Positions 1 through 8,667 are shown, counted from the first letter of the stretch. The stretch is DNA of 64,000 nucleotides from Kordiimonas sp. SCSIO 12610 (GCF_024398015.1 NZ_CP073747.1:2663001-2727000); one strand, 5' to 3'. Notes: generated from the letters alone by a model not told the origin. Made by a program: numbers and translations.

Positions 1-602
1 AACCCCAAAGACAAGCCTCTCCCATAACCAAAGAGCGGTTATTCATGATGCTGGATACCTGTGATAAGGACATCAAAGGTATTAGGGATAGAGCAATCTT
101 GCTCATAGGCTTTACTAGTGCCATGCGTCGATCGGAACTGATTGGGTTAGATAGGAAAGACTTAGAGTTTGTACCTGAAGGTGTGATTATCACCATAGAG
201 CGCTCTAAAACCGATCAGGAAGGCCAAGGCCAGAGAATAGCCATTCCCTTTGCCAAAGGAGATCAGTGCGCTGTGAAGGCGCTTAAAACCTACTTAACAA
301 CTGCACAGATTGAGGAAGGGCCGATCTTCCGTTCCATGAATGGAAACAACCTATGGCATGAACGAATGTCATCACGGGGGTTGGTCTACATCATCAAGGC
401 ACGAGCAAAAGCCGCAGGCATGGACCCAAGCTATTTCTCAGGACATTCGCTAAGAGCAGGCTTTGTTACCACCGCAGCGCACTCAAGTGTTTCAACATGG
501 CAAATCATGGAGCAAACACGTCATAAATCAGAAGCAACATTAAGGCGCTACATCAGAGAAGCTAATCTCTTCAAAAAGCATGCACTCGATGGGATTTTGT
601 GA
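1..602 (+). CDS. Tyrosine recombinase/phage-type integrase, C-terminal catalytic part (5' end outside window)
   Basis: This is a site-specific DNA recombinase of the lambda-integrase family. The frame is open back to base 1, and codons before the first ATG (base 45) read as protein (ASPITKERLF), so the gene enters from the left and only the catalytic domain is seen. Visible catalytic elements are the first Arg in AMRRSEL, the hairpin Lys in SKTDQ, the HxxR box in GHSLRAG, a His in TRHKS and the nucleophile Tyr in RRYIREA. No catalytic residue is missing. It probably mobilises the accessory region to its right; a possible matching attachment site lies near 15.4 kb. Target and activity are not shown by the sequence. 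Confidence 0.9.
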   Translation, partial: PQRQASPITKERLFMMLDTCDKDIKGIRDRAILLIGFTSAMRRSELIGLDRKDLEFVPEGVIITIERSKTDQEGQGQRIAIPFAKGDQCAVKALKTYLTTAQIEEGPIFRSMNGNNLWHERMSSRGLVYIIKARAKAAGMDPSYFSGHSLRAGFVTTAAHSSVSTWQIMEQTRHKSEATLRRYIREANLFKKHALDGIL

Positions 603-627
603 AGAGGCGGCAGTTGCTTTAGCTGTG

Positions 628-641
628 TGCATTTAATTGCA
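628..641. repeat. Imperfect copy of the TGCAATTAATTGCA palindrome
   Basis: TGCATTTAATTGCA lies 25 bp after the integrase stop and has one mismatch to the palindrome repeated in the first 15 kb. Confidence 0.5.
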
Positions 642-726
642 AAAACATTATTATATTCAATTACTTATGAATAATTAAGCTTGACTTTCAGCTGAATATC
701 TTTATTATGATTGCCATATATATAAA

Positions 727-744
727 TGTGCAATTAATTGCACA
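727..744. repeat. 18-bp perfect palindrome TGTGCAATTAATTGCACA
   Basis: This is the longest copy of a palindrome (core TGCAATTAATTGCA) that recurs at 3048, 3383, 10021 and 15261. It lies between the integrase and the Rep-like gene. It could be an operator, or a site recognised by the element's recombinase or replication protein. Confidence 0.65.
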
Positions 745-762
745 CATGGCTACTAAAATTAG

Positions 763-1926
763 ATACAAATACTGATTGATCCATGGAGGGATCGAGCTAT
801 ACCTTTTAAAGTTATCAACAACACTTCCCCCTCTTCAATAACGACCGGGAAAAGTAATTTTTCCAAGAACGATTTTGGTATACCGAACGAGGAAATTAGC
901 TATACATACACAAGTTATGGTTTAGATGGCAACTCAAGTGAAGTATTTGTTCTAAAGCCAAAAATAGATTACCTCAGGTTCAGTGTTCCCCTAAAAAACA
1001 AATCAATAGCGCAATTCAATCAGGCTCATATAGGAAGCATTGAAACAAAGAACTTAAAAGTAAAAGTTTTTTCAAAAAAACACGCACCTAAAGGGCTAAG
1101 TGTATCTAACCAAAGATACTATAAAAACTACGAAATCTCTGGGCTTCCAGGTTATGCACTAGTTCAAATGAATCCAATGTATTCCAAGCTAAAGTTTTTC
1201 AAGATTACGATCATCCCGTCAGAATGGTCAGAACAGTTAATTGCTGAATTTTGGGAACTCATCGAAAAAATTAGCCAAGGAAACATCACCCCGCATGTAT
1301 TGGAATACGAAGCAAATCTATTGAGATTAGACTACGCGATAGATTTTATAGGCGCACCGACTCAAGACTTTTATATTAATAAGCCTAAATCAAAAACAAA
1401 GAAGAACAGTACGAAACGCAAGGGTAACATATATATCGGCAATGAAGGCAATATGGAAACCTACTATTTGGCACCTTCAACCAACAAGGAAATTAAAGAA
1501 AGATCTGCGGCGTATATATACGATAAGAAAGCCAAAAATATTTTCGACAAAAAGCCTGAAAAATGCAAAGGTGCGGATTACACACGATTTGAACTAGTTT
1601 TTGTTAGGAACAAACTAAAAAAGAAACAAATCTTTAATTTGATCAATTTCGCGCCCAACAGCGTTAACTATTTCAAACGATACGACATCATAGATTTTCG
1701 TGCCTTTAACGTGGAAAACCACGGCAAGGAATATAAACAAGAAAATTGGCTAGTATTTGGCGATGCATCCAAGTTAAGAAGAATTGAGAATGCTTTAGAG
1801 ATATTCCCATCCAGCACTCAAAAAGTATATAAGATGGGGTTGAGTTATTCACGTTTACGATCTTGGCAATTTAAAAGACTTTGGAATGACAAGTCAAAAA
1901 ACCTTAACAAAATTTTAGGTAAGTGA
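763..1926 (+). CDS. Replication-initiation-factor-like (Rep_trans-type) protein, 5' end uncertain or frameshifted
   Basis: The protein resembles plasmid/phage replication initiation factors of the Rep_trans type. Motifs in order are IDYLRFSVP, LRLDYAIDF (the RxDxAxD-like motif), GNIYIG, an AAYIYDKKAK segment matching the YDK motif, and YTRFELVF. The first in-frame ATG is at 1168, but the frame is open from 763 and the IDYLRFSVP motif lies upstream of that ATG, so 1168 is not the true start. No ATG, GTG or TTG occurs in frame between 763 and 1168. A short frame starting ATG at 746 (MATKIRYKY, stop 773-775) would join this frame after a -1 shift. The gene is therefore probably frameshifted at its 5' end, or uses a rare start. 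The family call is moderate. Confidence 0.5.
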   Translation: MQILIDPWRDRAIPFKVINNTSPSSITTGKSNFSKNDFGIPNEEISYTYTSYGLDGNSSEVFVLKPKIDYLRFSVPLKNKSIAQFNQAHIGSIETKNLKVKVFSKKHAPKGLSVSNQRYYKNYEISGLPGYALVQMNPMYSKLKFFKITIIPSEWSEQLIAEFWELIEKISQGNITPHVLEYEANLLRLDYAIDFIGAPTQDFYINKPKSKTKKNSTKRKGNIYIGNEGNMETYYLAPSTNKEIKERSAAYIYDKKAKNIFDKKPEKCKGADYTRFELVFVRNKLKKKQIFNLINFAPNSVNYFKRYDIIDFRAFNVENHGKEYKQENWLVFGDASKLRRIENALEIFPSSTQKVYKMGLSYSRLRSWQFKRLWNDKSKNLNKILGK

Positions 1927-2017
1927 AGAGTAATTTTCGAGCATATCATGGTATAGATTAATGCCAACTATAGATAAATACTACACCAAAAATTAAGGCA
2001 AATATTTAGAAGTAAAT

Positions 2018-2344
2018 TCATTGAATTGCGTCGATAACACCCAAAGTTCTCTTTAAATCCGTTTCTGTCATTTTCGAAAGCTTTTCATTTATTTGGTTTA
2101 GTAAAAGCGCTCTTTCGCTATTCACAACTGTTGCAGTATCTCCAGAAAACAGGGCTGCGGGAGGAATATCGAATACTCTACTTAACAATTCAATTGTAAC
2201 GAAAGACGGGGATGAATAGCCACGTTCTATTTTCCCCACCATATCAGTTGTCATGTTCAAACGGTCAGCAAGTTCAGCTTGCGTCATATTGTTGATTTTT
2301 CTGTATTGACGGACATTCGCCGCAACAATTGATTTAAGCTGCAT
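2018..2344 (-). CDS. XRE-family helix-turn-helix transcriptional regulator
   Basis: This is a small (108 aa) DNA-binding protein with a Cro/C1-type HTH at about residues 8-62: VRQYRKINNMTQAELADRL, then MVGKIERGYSSPSFVTIELL. The C-terminal 40 residues are a short helical tail with no recognised ligand domain. It is transcribed leftwards, divergent from a lipoprotein gene at 2504. A near-perfect inverted repeat in the shared upstream region (2422-2444) is a good candidate for its own operator. Such repressors are common on integrated elements. Confidence 0.9.
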   Translation of the reverse strand: MQLKSIVAANVRQYRKINNMTQAELADRLNMTTDMVGKIERGYSSPSFVTIELLSRVFDIPPAALFSGDTATVVNSERALLLNQINEKLSKMTETDLKRTLGVIDAIQ

Positions 2345-2421
2345 AACTGCCTCCCAGTTATGAGTAAGCTAATCAATACGAAATCAAATTATGAGGAACT
2401 TGTGTTATTGATATTTACATT

Positions 2422-2444
2422 AAACAATAATTTAATTATTGTTT
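2422..2444. promoter_or_regulatory. Palindromic operator candidate for the XRE regulator
   Basis: Two 11-bp arms, AAACAATAATT and AATTATTGTTT, are perfectly inverted around one base. The site lies 78 bp upstream of the regulator start and 60 bp upstream of the divergent lipoprotein gene, as expected for a repressor controlling both. Confidence 0.6.
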
Positions 2445-2503
2445 TATCGTTCTAAATATGGCATTGATTTAACTATACTAATCAATCAGGGGAAATAATT
2501 CAG

Positions 2504-2983
2504 ATGCGATACTCTGTTATTATTCTAATCTCTATTCTAGCCTCGGCATGTGTAACAAATTCACCATCACCATATCCAGGTCAGCCTCAGCAAGGCATAG
2601 TTTCGATCAAGAAAGTTCACTATTCAGACGCAACAGAGACAATCGAAACTGAACCAAAGCCAGACCCAGAAACTACTATCCTTCAATCGACAGATTTTGA
2701 ATTGTGCTCAAGGTACATCCGCCCCGCAACATTGAACCAAACTGCTTTTGCCGAGCTGAAACGCAGAAACCTATACCGTGAAAAATATTTCAAAATCGCG
2801 AGAAGAAGTCGCTTAGCGCTAGGCATGAACGAATGTGAAATCCTTATCGCATTTGGTAGTTCAACCCGCATCAACTCAAACACCTATCGCTGGGGCACCG
2901 TGAATTTTTATCATAGCGCTGGAAGGTTCGCCAAAACTGAGAACGGTGTTGTCGCTGCCTTCGATGATGGGTTTGTTCGCTAA
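2504..2983 (+). CDS. Small lipoprotein of unknown function
   Basis: The 159-aa product has a lipoprotein signal: a short hydrophobic stretch ending in the lipobox LASAC, so Cys16 is the likely acylated residue. A Pro-rich linker follows. The C-terminal half contains LGMNECEILIAFGSSTRIN, which resembles the short repeat of SmpA/OmlA-type lipoproteins, but the match is weak. The start has a good ribosome-binding site (AGGGGAA). The gene is 20 bp from the next one, a TonB-C protein with its own GAGGAAAG site, so the two probably form an operon opposite the XRE regulator. Function is not recognised. Confidence 0.75.
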   Translation: MRYSVIILISILASACVTNSPSPYPGQPQQGIVSIKKVHYSDATETIETEPKPDPETTILQSTDFELCSRYIRPATLNQTAFAELKRRNLYREKYFKIARRSRLALGMNECEILIAFGSSTRINSNTYRWGTVNFYHSAGRFAKTENGVVAAFDDGFVR

Positions 2984-3003
2984 GATACTCAGAGGAAAGA
3001 TAT

Positions 3004-3369
3004 ATGAACAAGTTCATCGGCATTGCAGCTAGTATATTATTATCCGCGCAATTAATTGCACAAGACAACACGCAATCAAACAATGGCGAAACCGAAGAAG
3101 AAATAATCTACTGGGAACAGCCAGTATATCCTCAACGCGCACTCAATGAAAAAGTAGAGGGATATGTGACCTATCAATTTACAGTTGGGCCAGATGGTAA
3201 AGTAACCAATGACTTGGTTTTGATCGTTACAGCAAAACCACGTGGTTACTTTGAAAGAGCCACCAGAAAAGCGATCAAGAAACTGCGTTTTAAGCCTGCA
3301 ACGAAAAATGGTCTTCCCACCACCGCTAAGGATGTCTGGTATCGCTTTGACTTTACAATACCTGAATAA
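3004..3369 (+). CDS. Periplasmic TonB C-terminal domain protein
   Basis: The 121-aa protein has an N-terminal secretion signal (first about 20 residues, ending near LIAQDN) and a TonB C-terminal domain over about residues 35-120: PVYPQRALNEKVEGYVTYQF, GPDGKV, RATRKAIKKLRFKPAT. It lacks the membrane anchor plus Pro-rich spacer of a full TonB, so it is a stand-alone domain as often seen in energy-transducer-like families. Its role and partner are unknown. The first codons overlap a copy of the GCAATTAATTGC palindrome. Confidence 0.8.
   Translation: MNKFIGIAASILLSAQLIAQDNTQSNNGETEEEIIYWEQPVYPQRALNEKVEGYVTYQFTVGPDGKVTNDLVLIVTAKPRGYFERATRKAIKKLRFKPATKNGLPTTAKDVWYRFDFTIPE
3048..3059. repeat. GCAATTAATTGC palindrome inside a coding region
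   Basis: This is a 12-bp perfect core of the repeated palindrome, followed by A as in the consensus. It sits in the signal-peptide codons of the TonB-C protein. Confidence 0.5.
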
Positions 3370-3382
3370 TTTTAGGGCAATT

Positions 3383-3396
3383 TGCAATTAACTGCA
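3383..3396. repeat. Imperfect TGCAATTAACTGCA palindrome copy
   Basis: This copy lies 13 bp after the TonB-C stop codon and has one mismatch to the TGCAATTAATTGCA consensus. Confidence 0.5.
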
Positions 3397-3446
3397 TCGA
3401 ACTTCGCTTGTTTCAACCACGCCATAATCAAACGCAGGAAAAAGAT

Positions 3447-4001
3447 ATGTCGGAATTACTCCCTTGCCCTACCTGTAATCGCTTAATATCGGAACAAGCC
3501 GAAGCATGCCCGAAGTGTGGTGAGCCCCTTCAGGAAGGTTGGATAGAAGATTACAGGAAAGCCAAGCAGAAATCACGAGGTCGATATTTTGGGGCATTTA
3601 TAATTGCGATACTGTTATTGCCAGCTCTAGCTCGACTTGGGAATAAAAAGCCAAATTACATCGCACCATCCGAAACCGTGAACGAACAGGTAGGTAAGGT
3701 ATTTCGTGCAAGCGAATATGGCGAAGGATGGCCCTTCTCTAATTATCGAAGTGTTGAAGGGAATTGTTTTTACAGAAAGTTTGGAAACACGAATAGACCA
3801 TTAGTAATCATACGAATTGGTGAAGAAAATTACGGAATGAATGGCGCTGCAATGGGGGTTGGTGGCTACCCAGATGCAAGGAAGTTTATACCCCGAGATC
3901 CAGAGTTCGGCGTTTATGATCAAAAACTTTATCCCACATATGGCAAGATATTCGAAGCAACAAAAGAACTATGCGACCCGCCGATAAATATTACAAACTA
4001 A
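3447..4001 (+). CDS. Zinc-ribbon membrane protein of unknown function
   Basis: The chosen ATG at 3447 gives MSELLPCPTC and is preceded by an AGGAAAAAG ribosome-binding site; an in-frame ATG at 3408 is less likely. The 184-aa product starts with a CPTC...CPKC zinc ribbon (about residues 7-25), then a basic linker, one membrane helix (FGAFIIAILLLPALARLG, about 49-66) and an extracytoplasmic region of about 115 residues without a recognised domain. The ribbon and single-pass architecture is known from many uncharacterised proteins. Confidence 0.75.
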   Translation: MSELLPCPTCNRLISEQAEACPKCGEPLQEGWIEDYRKAKQKSRGRYFGAFIIAILLLPALARLGNKKPNYIAPSETVNEQVGKVFRASEYGEGWPFSNYRSVEGNCFYRKFGNTNRPLVIIRIGEENYGMNGAAMGVGGYPDARKFIPRDPEFGVYDQKLYPTYGKIFEATKELCDPPINITN

Positions 4002-4520
4002 GCTATTCTTACCACTTTAATCTTTGCATGATTCACAAAGTATGTTGATATTACAATTACCTATAAATCGGCAAAAAATAATTAGTTCCTTAAATGCCAA
4101 ATCTCAAATTTCTATGACCTATTAAACGTCAGGTAATCTATCAAAGCCCACCCCAACTATATCGATTAGGAAGCGAAACGACCATCTTCAATTCGCTCAG
4201 CCTGTCCAAGGACTTCACGGCTTTCGAGTAAAGGCAGAACCGCATTGGTGCGCGCACGGGTAAATTTGCGTGCTACTCAGCGCTCAATTTGCACGTTTCA
4301 AACAATGTATAGCAGAATAACGCAATTGCGTTGGTGTTCAACAAAGTAGTAGCGAATTCCATTTCCGAGAATGAACTGAACAGCCAGATAGCTTGATTTG
4401 ACACTTTGGATGCTTCAGGTATCTCGACCTTGGTGACCTTACTGTTGTGTTATGGTTGATTTTGTGCACTTATGAGTGTTGTCTCAATGTAACTAGTTGT
4501 AGGGGAGTGAGCAGAGAAAA
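4002..4520. other. Intergenic region of 519 bp with a probable gene fragment
   Basis: No complete gene is visible. A minus-strand fragment of about 36 codons at 4166-4276 reads like real protein (listed separately). The last 60 bp form the leader of the dGTPase gene, including a GGGGAGTGAG ribosome-binding region. The rest shows no clear hairpin or repeat. Confidence 0.5.
4166..4276 (-). pseudogene. Remnant of the 3' end of an unidentified gene
   Basis: The minus strand encodes the protein-like tail RKFTRARTNAVLPLLESREV followed by LGQAERIEDGRFAS and a stop. It is cut off upstream by an in-frame TGA at 4277-4279. No start or upstream part was found. The codon pattern looks like true coding sequence, so this is probably debris from an earlier insertion. 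The parent family is not recognised. Confidence 0.3.
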
Positions 4521-5867
4521 ATGAACAAATGGGAACAGCGTCGTGACGGTTGGAAACCAGGAGAAGGAGATGCGAGAAATAGTTGGGATGTCGATTATGG
4601 ACGTATAATACATAGTGCTTCATTTAGGCGACTGCAAAGTAAGACACAAATTTTAAATCTTGGAGATGGCGACTTTTACAGAACAAGATTAACTCATTCT
4701 CTAGAGGTGGCTCAGATCGCAAGTGGGCTAACCAAACAATTAGCATTTGATAATCTCGACAACTCAGAACTTAAAGATGTTTTACCTGAGGAAAAGCTTA
4801 TACAGACAATAGCTATGACACATGACTTAGGTCACCCTCCTTTTGGTCATGGGGGTGAAATAGCCTTAAATTATTGTATGCGCGAACATGGCGGCTTTGA
4901 AGGGAATGGCCAGACGTTGCGAATACTTTCAAAGCTAGAAAAAATGTCTAAGAACGATGGGGCCAATCTTAGCCGGCGGACACTTTTAGGTGTATTGAAA
5001 TATCCCGTGCCATATTCAGCGGTTAAAAATAGACAAATACATCCTTCTATGATCAATGGAGATAAACCATTAAAATTACTAGATAAAAATTCATCTAAAC
5101 CGCCTAAATGTTATCATGATACAGAGCAGGACATAGTAAATTGGATAATGGAGCCATTATCTGAAAAGGATAGGCTACAGTTTGTAGCCTTTGATCCGGT
5201 TGTCGGTAAACATGCCAAAAGTAAACATAAGTCTTTTGATTGCAGCATTATGGACCTCGCTGACGAGATATCATACGGGGTCCATGATTTTGAAGACGCC
5301 ATAACATTGGGAATGTTAACGGAACAACATTTCCGTAAATATGTTTCAGCGGAAGATTGTGCACCATTTATTGAATTTGCAGCCAGAAGAAATTCACAAG
5401 AATTGGATAATGATCAATATGAAGGCCTTATTAAATTGCTTTTTAATAACGGTAGTAAGCGCAAAAAATACATCAATCTATTGGTGGGTTACTTTATCCA
5501 AAACGTACAATTTATTCGAATAGAAGAGTTTGCGGAGCCCCTTATACAATATAGAGCAGTGTTACGGAAAGGCGACAGAAAACTACTGGATTCTCTCATT
5601 GAGATTGTTAAACATAAAATGATTCTTAGTGCCGAGGTACAGCATCTAGAGTTTAGAGGTCAAATGATGGTTTTGAAAGTATTTGATGTTCTTACCAGTG
5701 ACCCATATTGCTATTTACCCGAAGATATTTTCGAAAAATACATTGACCAGAATAAAAACCCTAGGATTGTATGCGACTATATAGCGGGAATGACTGATAA
5801 TCATTTAGTGAAGATTTACAATAGACTCTTCAGCCCAAACGAAGGGTCTGTATTTGAGAAAATATAA
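4521..5867 (+). CDS. dgt: Deoxyguanosinetriphosphate triphosphohydrolase-like protein (dGTPase)
   Basis: This HD-domain enzyme is predicted to hydrolyse dGTP to deoxyguanosine and triphosphate. The 448-aa protein has the family N-terminus (DYGRIIHSASFRRLQSKTQI), the first metal His in RTRLTHSLEV (about H59) and the HD pair in MTHDLGHPPFGHGGE (about H101-D102). GFEGNGQTLRIL follows, the usual Dgt substrate-site segment. The length fits the family. It stands directly before a restriction-modification module. dGTPases are known to act as nucleotide-depletion antiphage factors, so a defence role is plausible, but housekeeping nucleotide control is equally compatible. Confidence 0.9.
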   Translation: MNKWEQRRDGWKPGEGDARNSWDVDYGRIIHSASFRRLQSKTQILNLGDGDFYRTRLTHSLEVAQIASGLTKQLAFDNLDNSELKDVLPEEKLIQTIAMTHDLGHPPFGHGGEIALNYCMREHGGFEGNGQTLRILSKLEKMSKNDGANLSRRTLLGVLKYPVPYSAVKNRQIHPSMINGDKPLKLLDKNSSKPPKCYHDTEQDIVNWIMEPLSEKDRLQFVAFDPVVGKHAKSKHKSFDCSIMDLADEISYGVHDFEDAITLGMLTEQHFRKYVSAEDCAPFIEFAARRNSQELDNDQYEGLIKLLFNNGSKRKKYINLLVGYFIQNVQFIRIEEFAEPLIQYRAVLRKGDRKLLDSLIEIVKHKMILSAEVQHLEFRGQMMVLKVFDVLTSDPYCYLPEDIFEKYIDQNKNPRIVCDYIAGMTDNHLVKIYNRLFSPNEGSVFEKI

Positions 5868-5875
5868 GAAGTTCA

Positions 5876-6433
5876 ATGATAAAGTTCACTATCAATGATT
5901 CCATTTATGCTGAAGTTTCTCGTAAACTTAAAACACTCCCCATATTCAAAGGCTCACATCGCAAAAATGAAACGAATTTAGTTGGCACATTAGATTAAGT
6001 TATTGTTGAAAAGTGGTTGAAGCAAAATAACGTTATGTTTCGCGACGACAGAAATAGCACCTCTCATGACTATCAATTGAATAATGGAGAAACTTTTGAG
6101 GTGAAAACTAAAGACAGAACAGTTCCCTCTCAAAAAAAATACGACTGTAATATTCCATTATACATTCATGAACATCATAAGCCGAATTATTATATTTTCG
6201 TATCTTTAGAACGTGATAAAAATAGTAATATTGAGGACCTGAAGAGATTTCATTGTGCATATATTTTAGGCAGCATTAATCAACTCAAGTTAGACAAAGT
6301 GAGAGTTGTTTAGAAAAAGTACTCAGTAGACACCCGCAATAACACTAAGTTTTGGACCGACTTTAAAAACGTTCAAATAGATCAATTATATTCAACTAAT
6401 ACTGTACTTTCTCAGTGGAAATCCATTTCATAG
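5876..6433 (+). pseudogene. Decayed copy of the PD-(D/E)XK nuclease-like gene found at 8096
   Basis: Translated through its stops, this 185-codon frame aligns along its length with the intact 187-aa protein at 8096-8659. Shared segments include KWLKQNN against NWLTKNN, the STSHDYQ/TTHDYK region, FEVKTKDRTVP against FEIKTKDRTVP, and FVSLERD against FISLERD. Two in-frame stops break it: TAA at 5996-5998, where the intact copy has GAA (Glu), and TAG at 6311-6313. The putative catalytic ExK is still present, so decay looks recent. It is probably one arm of a duplication flanking the methyltransferase. Confidence 0.8.
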
Positions 6434-6582
6434 ATACTAAATCAGAAAAAGAACACAAAGCGAACGTTTCGACAGAAATTTCCTGAAATTAAAACTTAAA
6501 TTGTGCTATACAGCGATACATTAATCCTGGATTTCCACATGAGATCATGTTATGATAATTATAATTTATACAGGTTAGTATT

Positions 6583-8043
6583 ATGGCATTAAAGTATATC
6601 GATTTATTCTCTGGATGTGGGGGATTATCATTAGGGCTTGAGCAAGCTGGTTTTGAACTTGTTTTAGCTGTTGAGAAGTCTGATATGGCCGCTGAAACTT
6701 TTTATCACAACTTCATAAAAAGATTACATGGGGAAGACGAATGGCAATCATACTGCTCAAAACCCATTGAAGATCAGGCAGTATCGAAGTTGGTAGTGAA
6801 TGAACTACGTGCAGTACTTGATAGTGATCAAATCATGACGGACCTTGTCAGCCAAGAAGTCGACCTTGTTGCTGGAGGGCCTCCTTGTCAAGGCTTCTCA
6901 ATGGCAGGCCGTCGAAATCCTGATGATATTCGAAATCAACTCCCATGGCAGTTTCTGGAAATGGTTGAACGCGTATCTCCTAAAGCTGTAATCATGGAAA
7001 ATGTTGTGGGGATGAGCCGCCGCTTTGAAAAACATGGAAAAGACAGCCCTTTTGAACAAATTCAACAAATTCTTCGCGAGACAGGAAAAGGCTATATAGT
7101 CCAACCTGTACTATTAAACGCAATGCATTTTGGCGTTCCGCAACATCGCCCAAGAATTATGATACTGGCATTAAGAGCAGACATCGCTAAACAACAAAAC
7201 ATGCAAGACTCTACAAGTGTTTGGAAGTCTGATTTCGATGACCCTGCATTAGACACAATTATGAAAAAACCTGAATTAGCGCCCGAAGGCACTCATTTTG
7301 GCGATAATATTTTAACAGTACGTGATGCTTTATGGGATATTCGATCTAAAGGATATTGGCTAAACAACACCAATGAAAATTACCAAATTCCTGAAAACTC
7401 TTATGCTGATCATATGCGTAACGACGTAAGTTGGATGCCTACGAAAATCGCTCAAGTTAACCGTAAGAACGCACTTACAAATCATAATTTACGAAATCAT
7501 GCATCACATATTCAACAAAGATTTAGAATTTATCAAATTCTCCAAAGATATGATGTGCCCGCAAAGGTAATGGGAATTCCTGTTGATATAGAATTATCGG
7601 AAGAACAAAAGCATTCGCTACTCGACGTAAAGTTATCTAGTGTATCATTTCCCTGCAAAGCGCCAGATGGTAAGCTCGTTGCGCGTTCACTAAAAGGCCT
7701 CAAAAAACATATTTTTGACTTACACACAAAGAAACACAGCCAACGCCCATTGAGAGATAACCAGCCTTCACCAACCGTTCTAAGTTTGCCCGATGATTTC
7801 GTACATCCATATGAAGCACGGACACTCACTGTGCGTGAAATGGCTCGTTTTCAGTCTTTCCCAGATACATTTGAATTTAGGGCAAAAGAAACAACAGGCG
7901 GCTTAAAACGCAGAACAGAAGTACCACAGTATACCCAAGTTGGGAATGCAGTTCCCCCTAAGATGGCTCATTCAGTAGGTATAAAGATTTCACAAATATT
8001 AACCCGCTTTAAACTACATTACAAACAGTCACACCACATATAA
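6583..8043 (+). CDS. DNA (cytosine-5-)-methyltransferase of a restriction-modification system
   Basis: This C5 cytosine methyltransferase transfers a methyl group from SAM to cytosine in a target site. Visible motifs are I (DLFSGCGGLSLGLEQAGF), IV with the catalytic Cys (GGPPCQGFSMAGRRNPDD, about C102), VI (IMENVVGM), VIII (QHRPRIMIL), IX (RPLRDNQPSPTVLSLP) and X (YTQVGNAVPPKMAHSVG). The target-recognition region lies between about residues 215 and 395. The 486-aa length is normal. It is followed 52 bp later by a nuclease-like gene and then by a convergent MvaI/BcnI-type endonuclease, so it probably protects host DNA from that enzyme. Target sequence is not deducible here. Confidence 0.95.
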   Translation: MALKYIDLFSGCGGLSLGLEQAGFELVLAVEKSDMAAETFYHNFIKRLHGEDEWQSYCSKPIEDQAVSKLVVNELRAVLDSDQIMTDLVSQEVDLVAGGPPCQGFSMAGRRNPDDIRNQLPWQFLEMVERVSPKAVIMENVVGMSRRFEKHGKDSPFEQIQQILRETGKGYIVQPVLLNAMHFGVPQHRPRIMILALRADIAKQQNMQDSTSVWKSDFDDPALDTIMKKPELAPEGTHFGDNILTVRDALWDIRSKGYWLNNTNENYQIPENSYADHMRNDVSWMPTKIAQVNRKNALTNHNLRNHASHIQQRFRIYQILQRYDVPAKVMGIPVDIELSEEQKHSLLDVKLSSVSFPCKAPDGKLVARSLKGLKKHIFDLHTKKHSQRPLRDNQPSPTVLSLPDDFVHPYEARTLTVREMARFQSFPDTFEFRAKETTGGLKRRTEVPQYTQVGNAVPPKMAHSVGIKISQILTRFKLHYKQSHHI

Positions 8044-8095
8044 TCTTAGATTTGAATTTTCATGTTAGCTGATAATTGCTGCTGGTAGATATTTT

Positions 8096-8659
8096 ATGCT
8101 AGAAATTAAAATTACGAATGAAGACCGGAAACTCGCTGCGAGACGTGCTAACAACATGCCTGAATGGCGCTTATCTATGAGAGGACATGAAGCTAATGTG
8201 GTAGGCATTCTAGGAGAAGTGATTGCCGAAAATTGGCTAACTAAAAACAATATCGTAATTTATGACGAACGCAATCTAACAACACATGATTATAAACTCG
8301 GGGACAGAAAAAACACCTTTGAAATAAAAACAAAAGACAGAACAGTCCCAATGCAAATGAGTTACGAATGCACAGTCCCGGATTACAACCACAGCCATCA
8401 AGACCCTGACTTCTATCTCTTTATCTCTCTTGAGAGAGATGCGAGCAACCCACAAAATGATATCACTCGCTTCCACACCGCTTATATAGTTGGTGCTATC
8501 AGCAGGAAAAAATTCAACGAAAAAAAGCGATCTTGGAAAATAGGAGATGAGGATCGTTCAAATAGGTGGAAACCATCAATGGATTGTTGGAATGTATACG
8601 CAAAAGACTTAGGCCCACCCAAAACTGTTATTAAGCATTGGTCCAAATTTAATCCATAA
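8096..8659 (+). CDS. PD-(D/E)XK nuclease-like protein linked to the methyltransferase
   Basis: The 187-aa protein is not a family I can name. It has an LGEVIAENWL helix, then DYKLGDRKNTFEIKTKDR, which matches the D...ExK core of PD-(D/E)XK nucleases, then strands DFYLFISLERD and AYIVGAI. It lies between the methyltransferase and the MvaI-like endonuclease and has a dead paralogue on the other side of the methyltransferase (5876-6433). It could be a second restriction or repair nuclease, or an accessory subunit. The nuclease fold is inferred from motif spacing only. Confidence 0.7.
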   Translation: MLEIKITNEDRKLAARRANNMPEWRLSMRGHEANVVGILGEVIAENWLTKNNIVIYDERNLTTHDYKLGDRKNTFEIKTKDRTVPMQMSYECTVPDYNHSHQDPDFYLFISLERDASNPQNDITRFHTAYIVGAISRKKFNEKKRSWKIGDEDRSNRWKPSMDCWNVYAKDLGPPKTVIKHWSKFNP

Positions 8660-8667
8660 TATAATTA

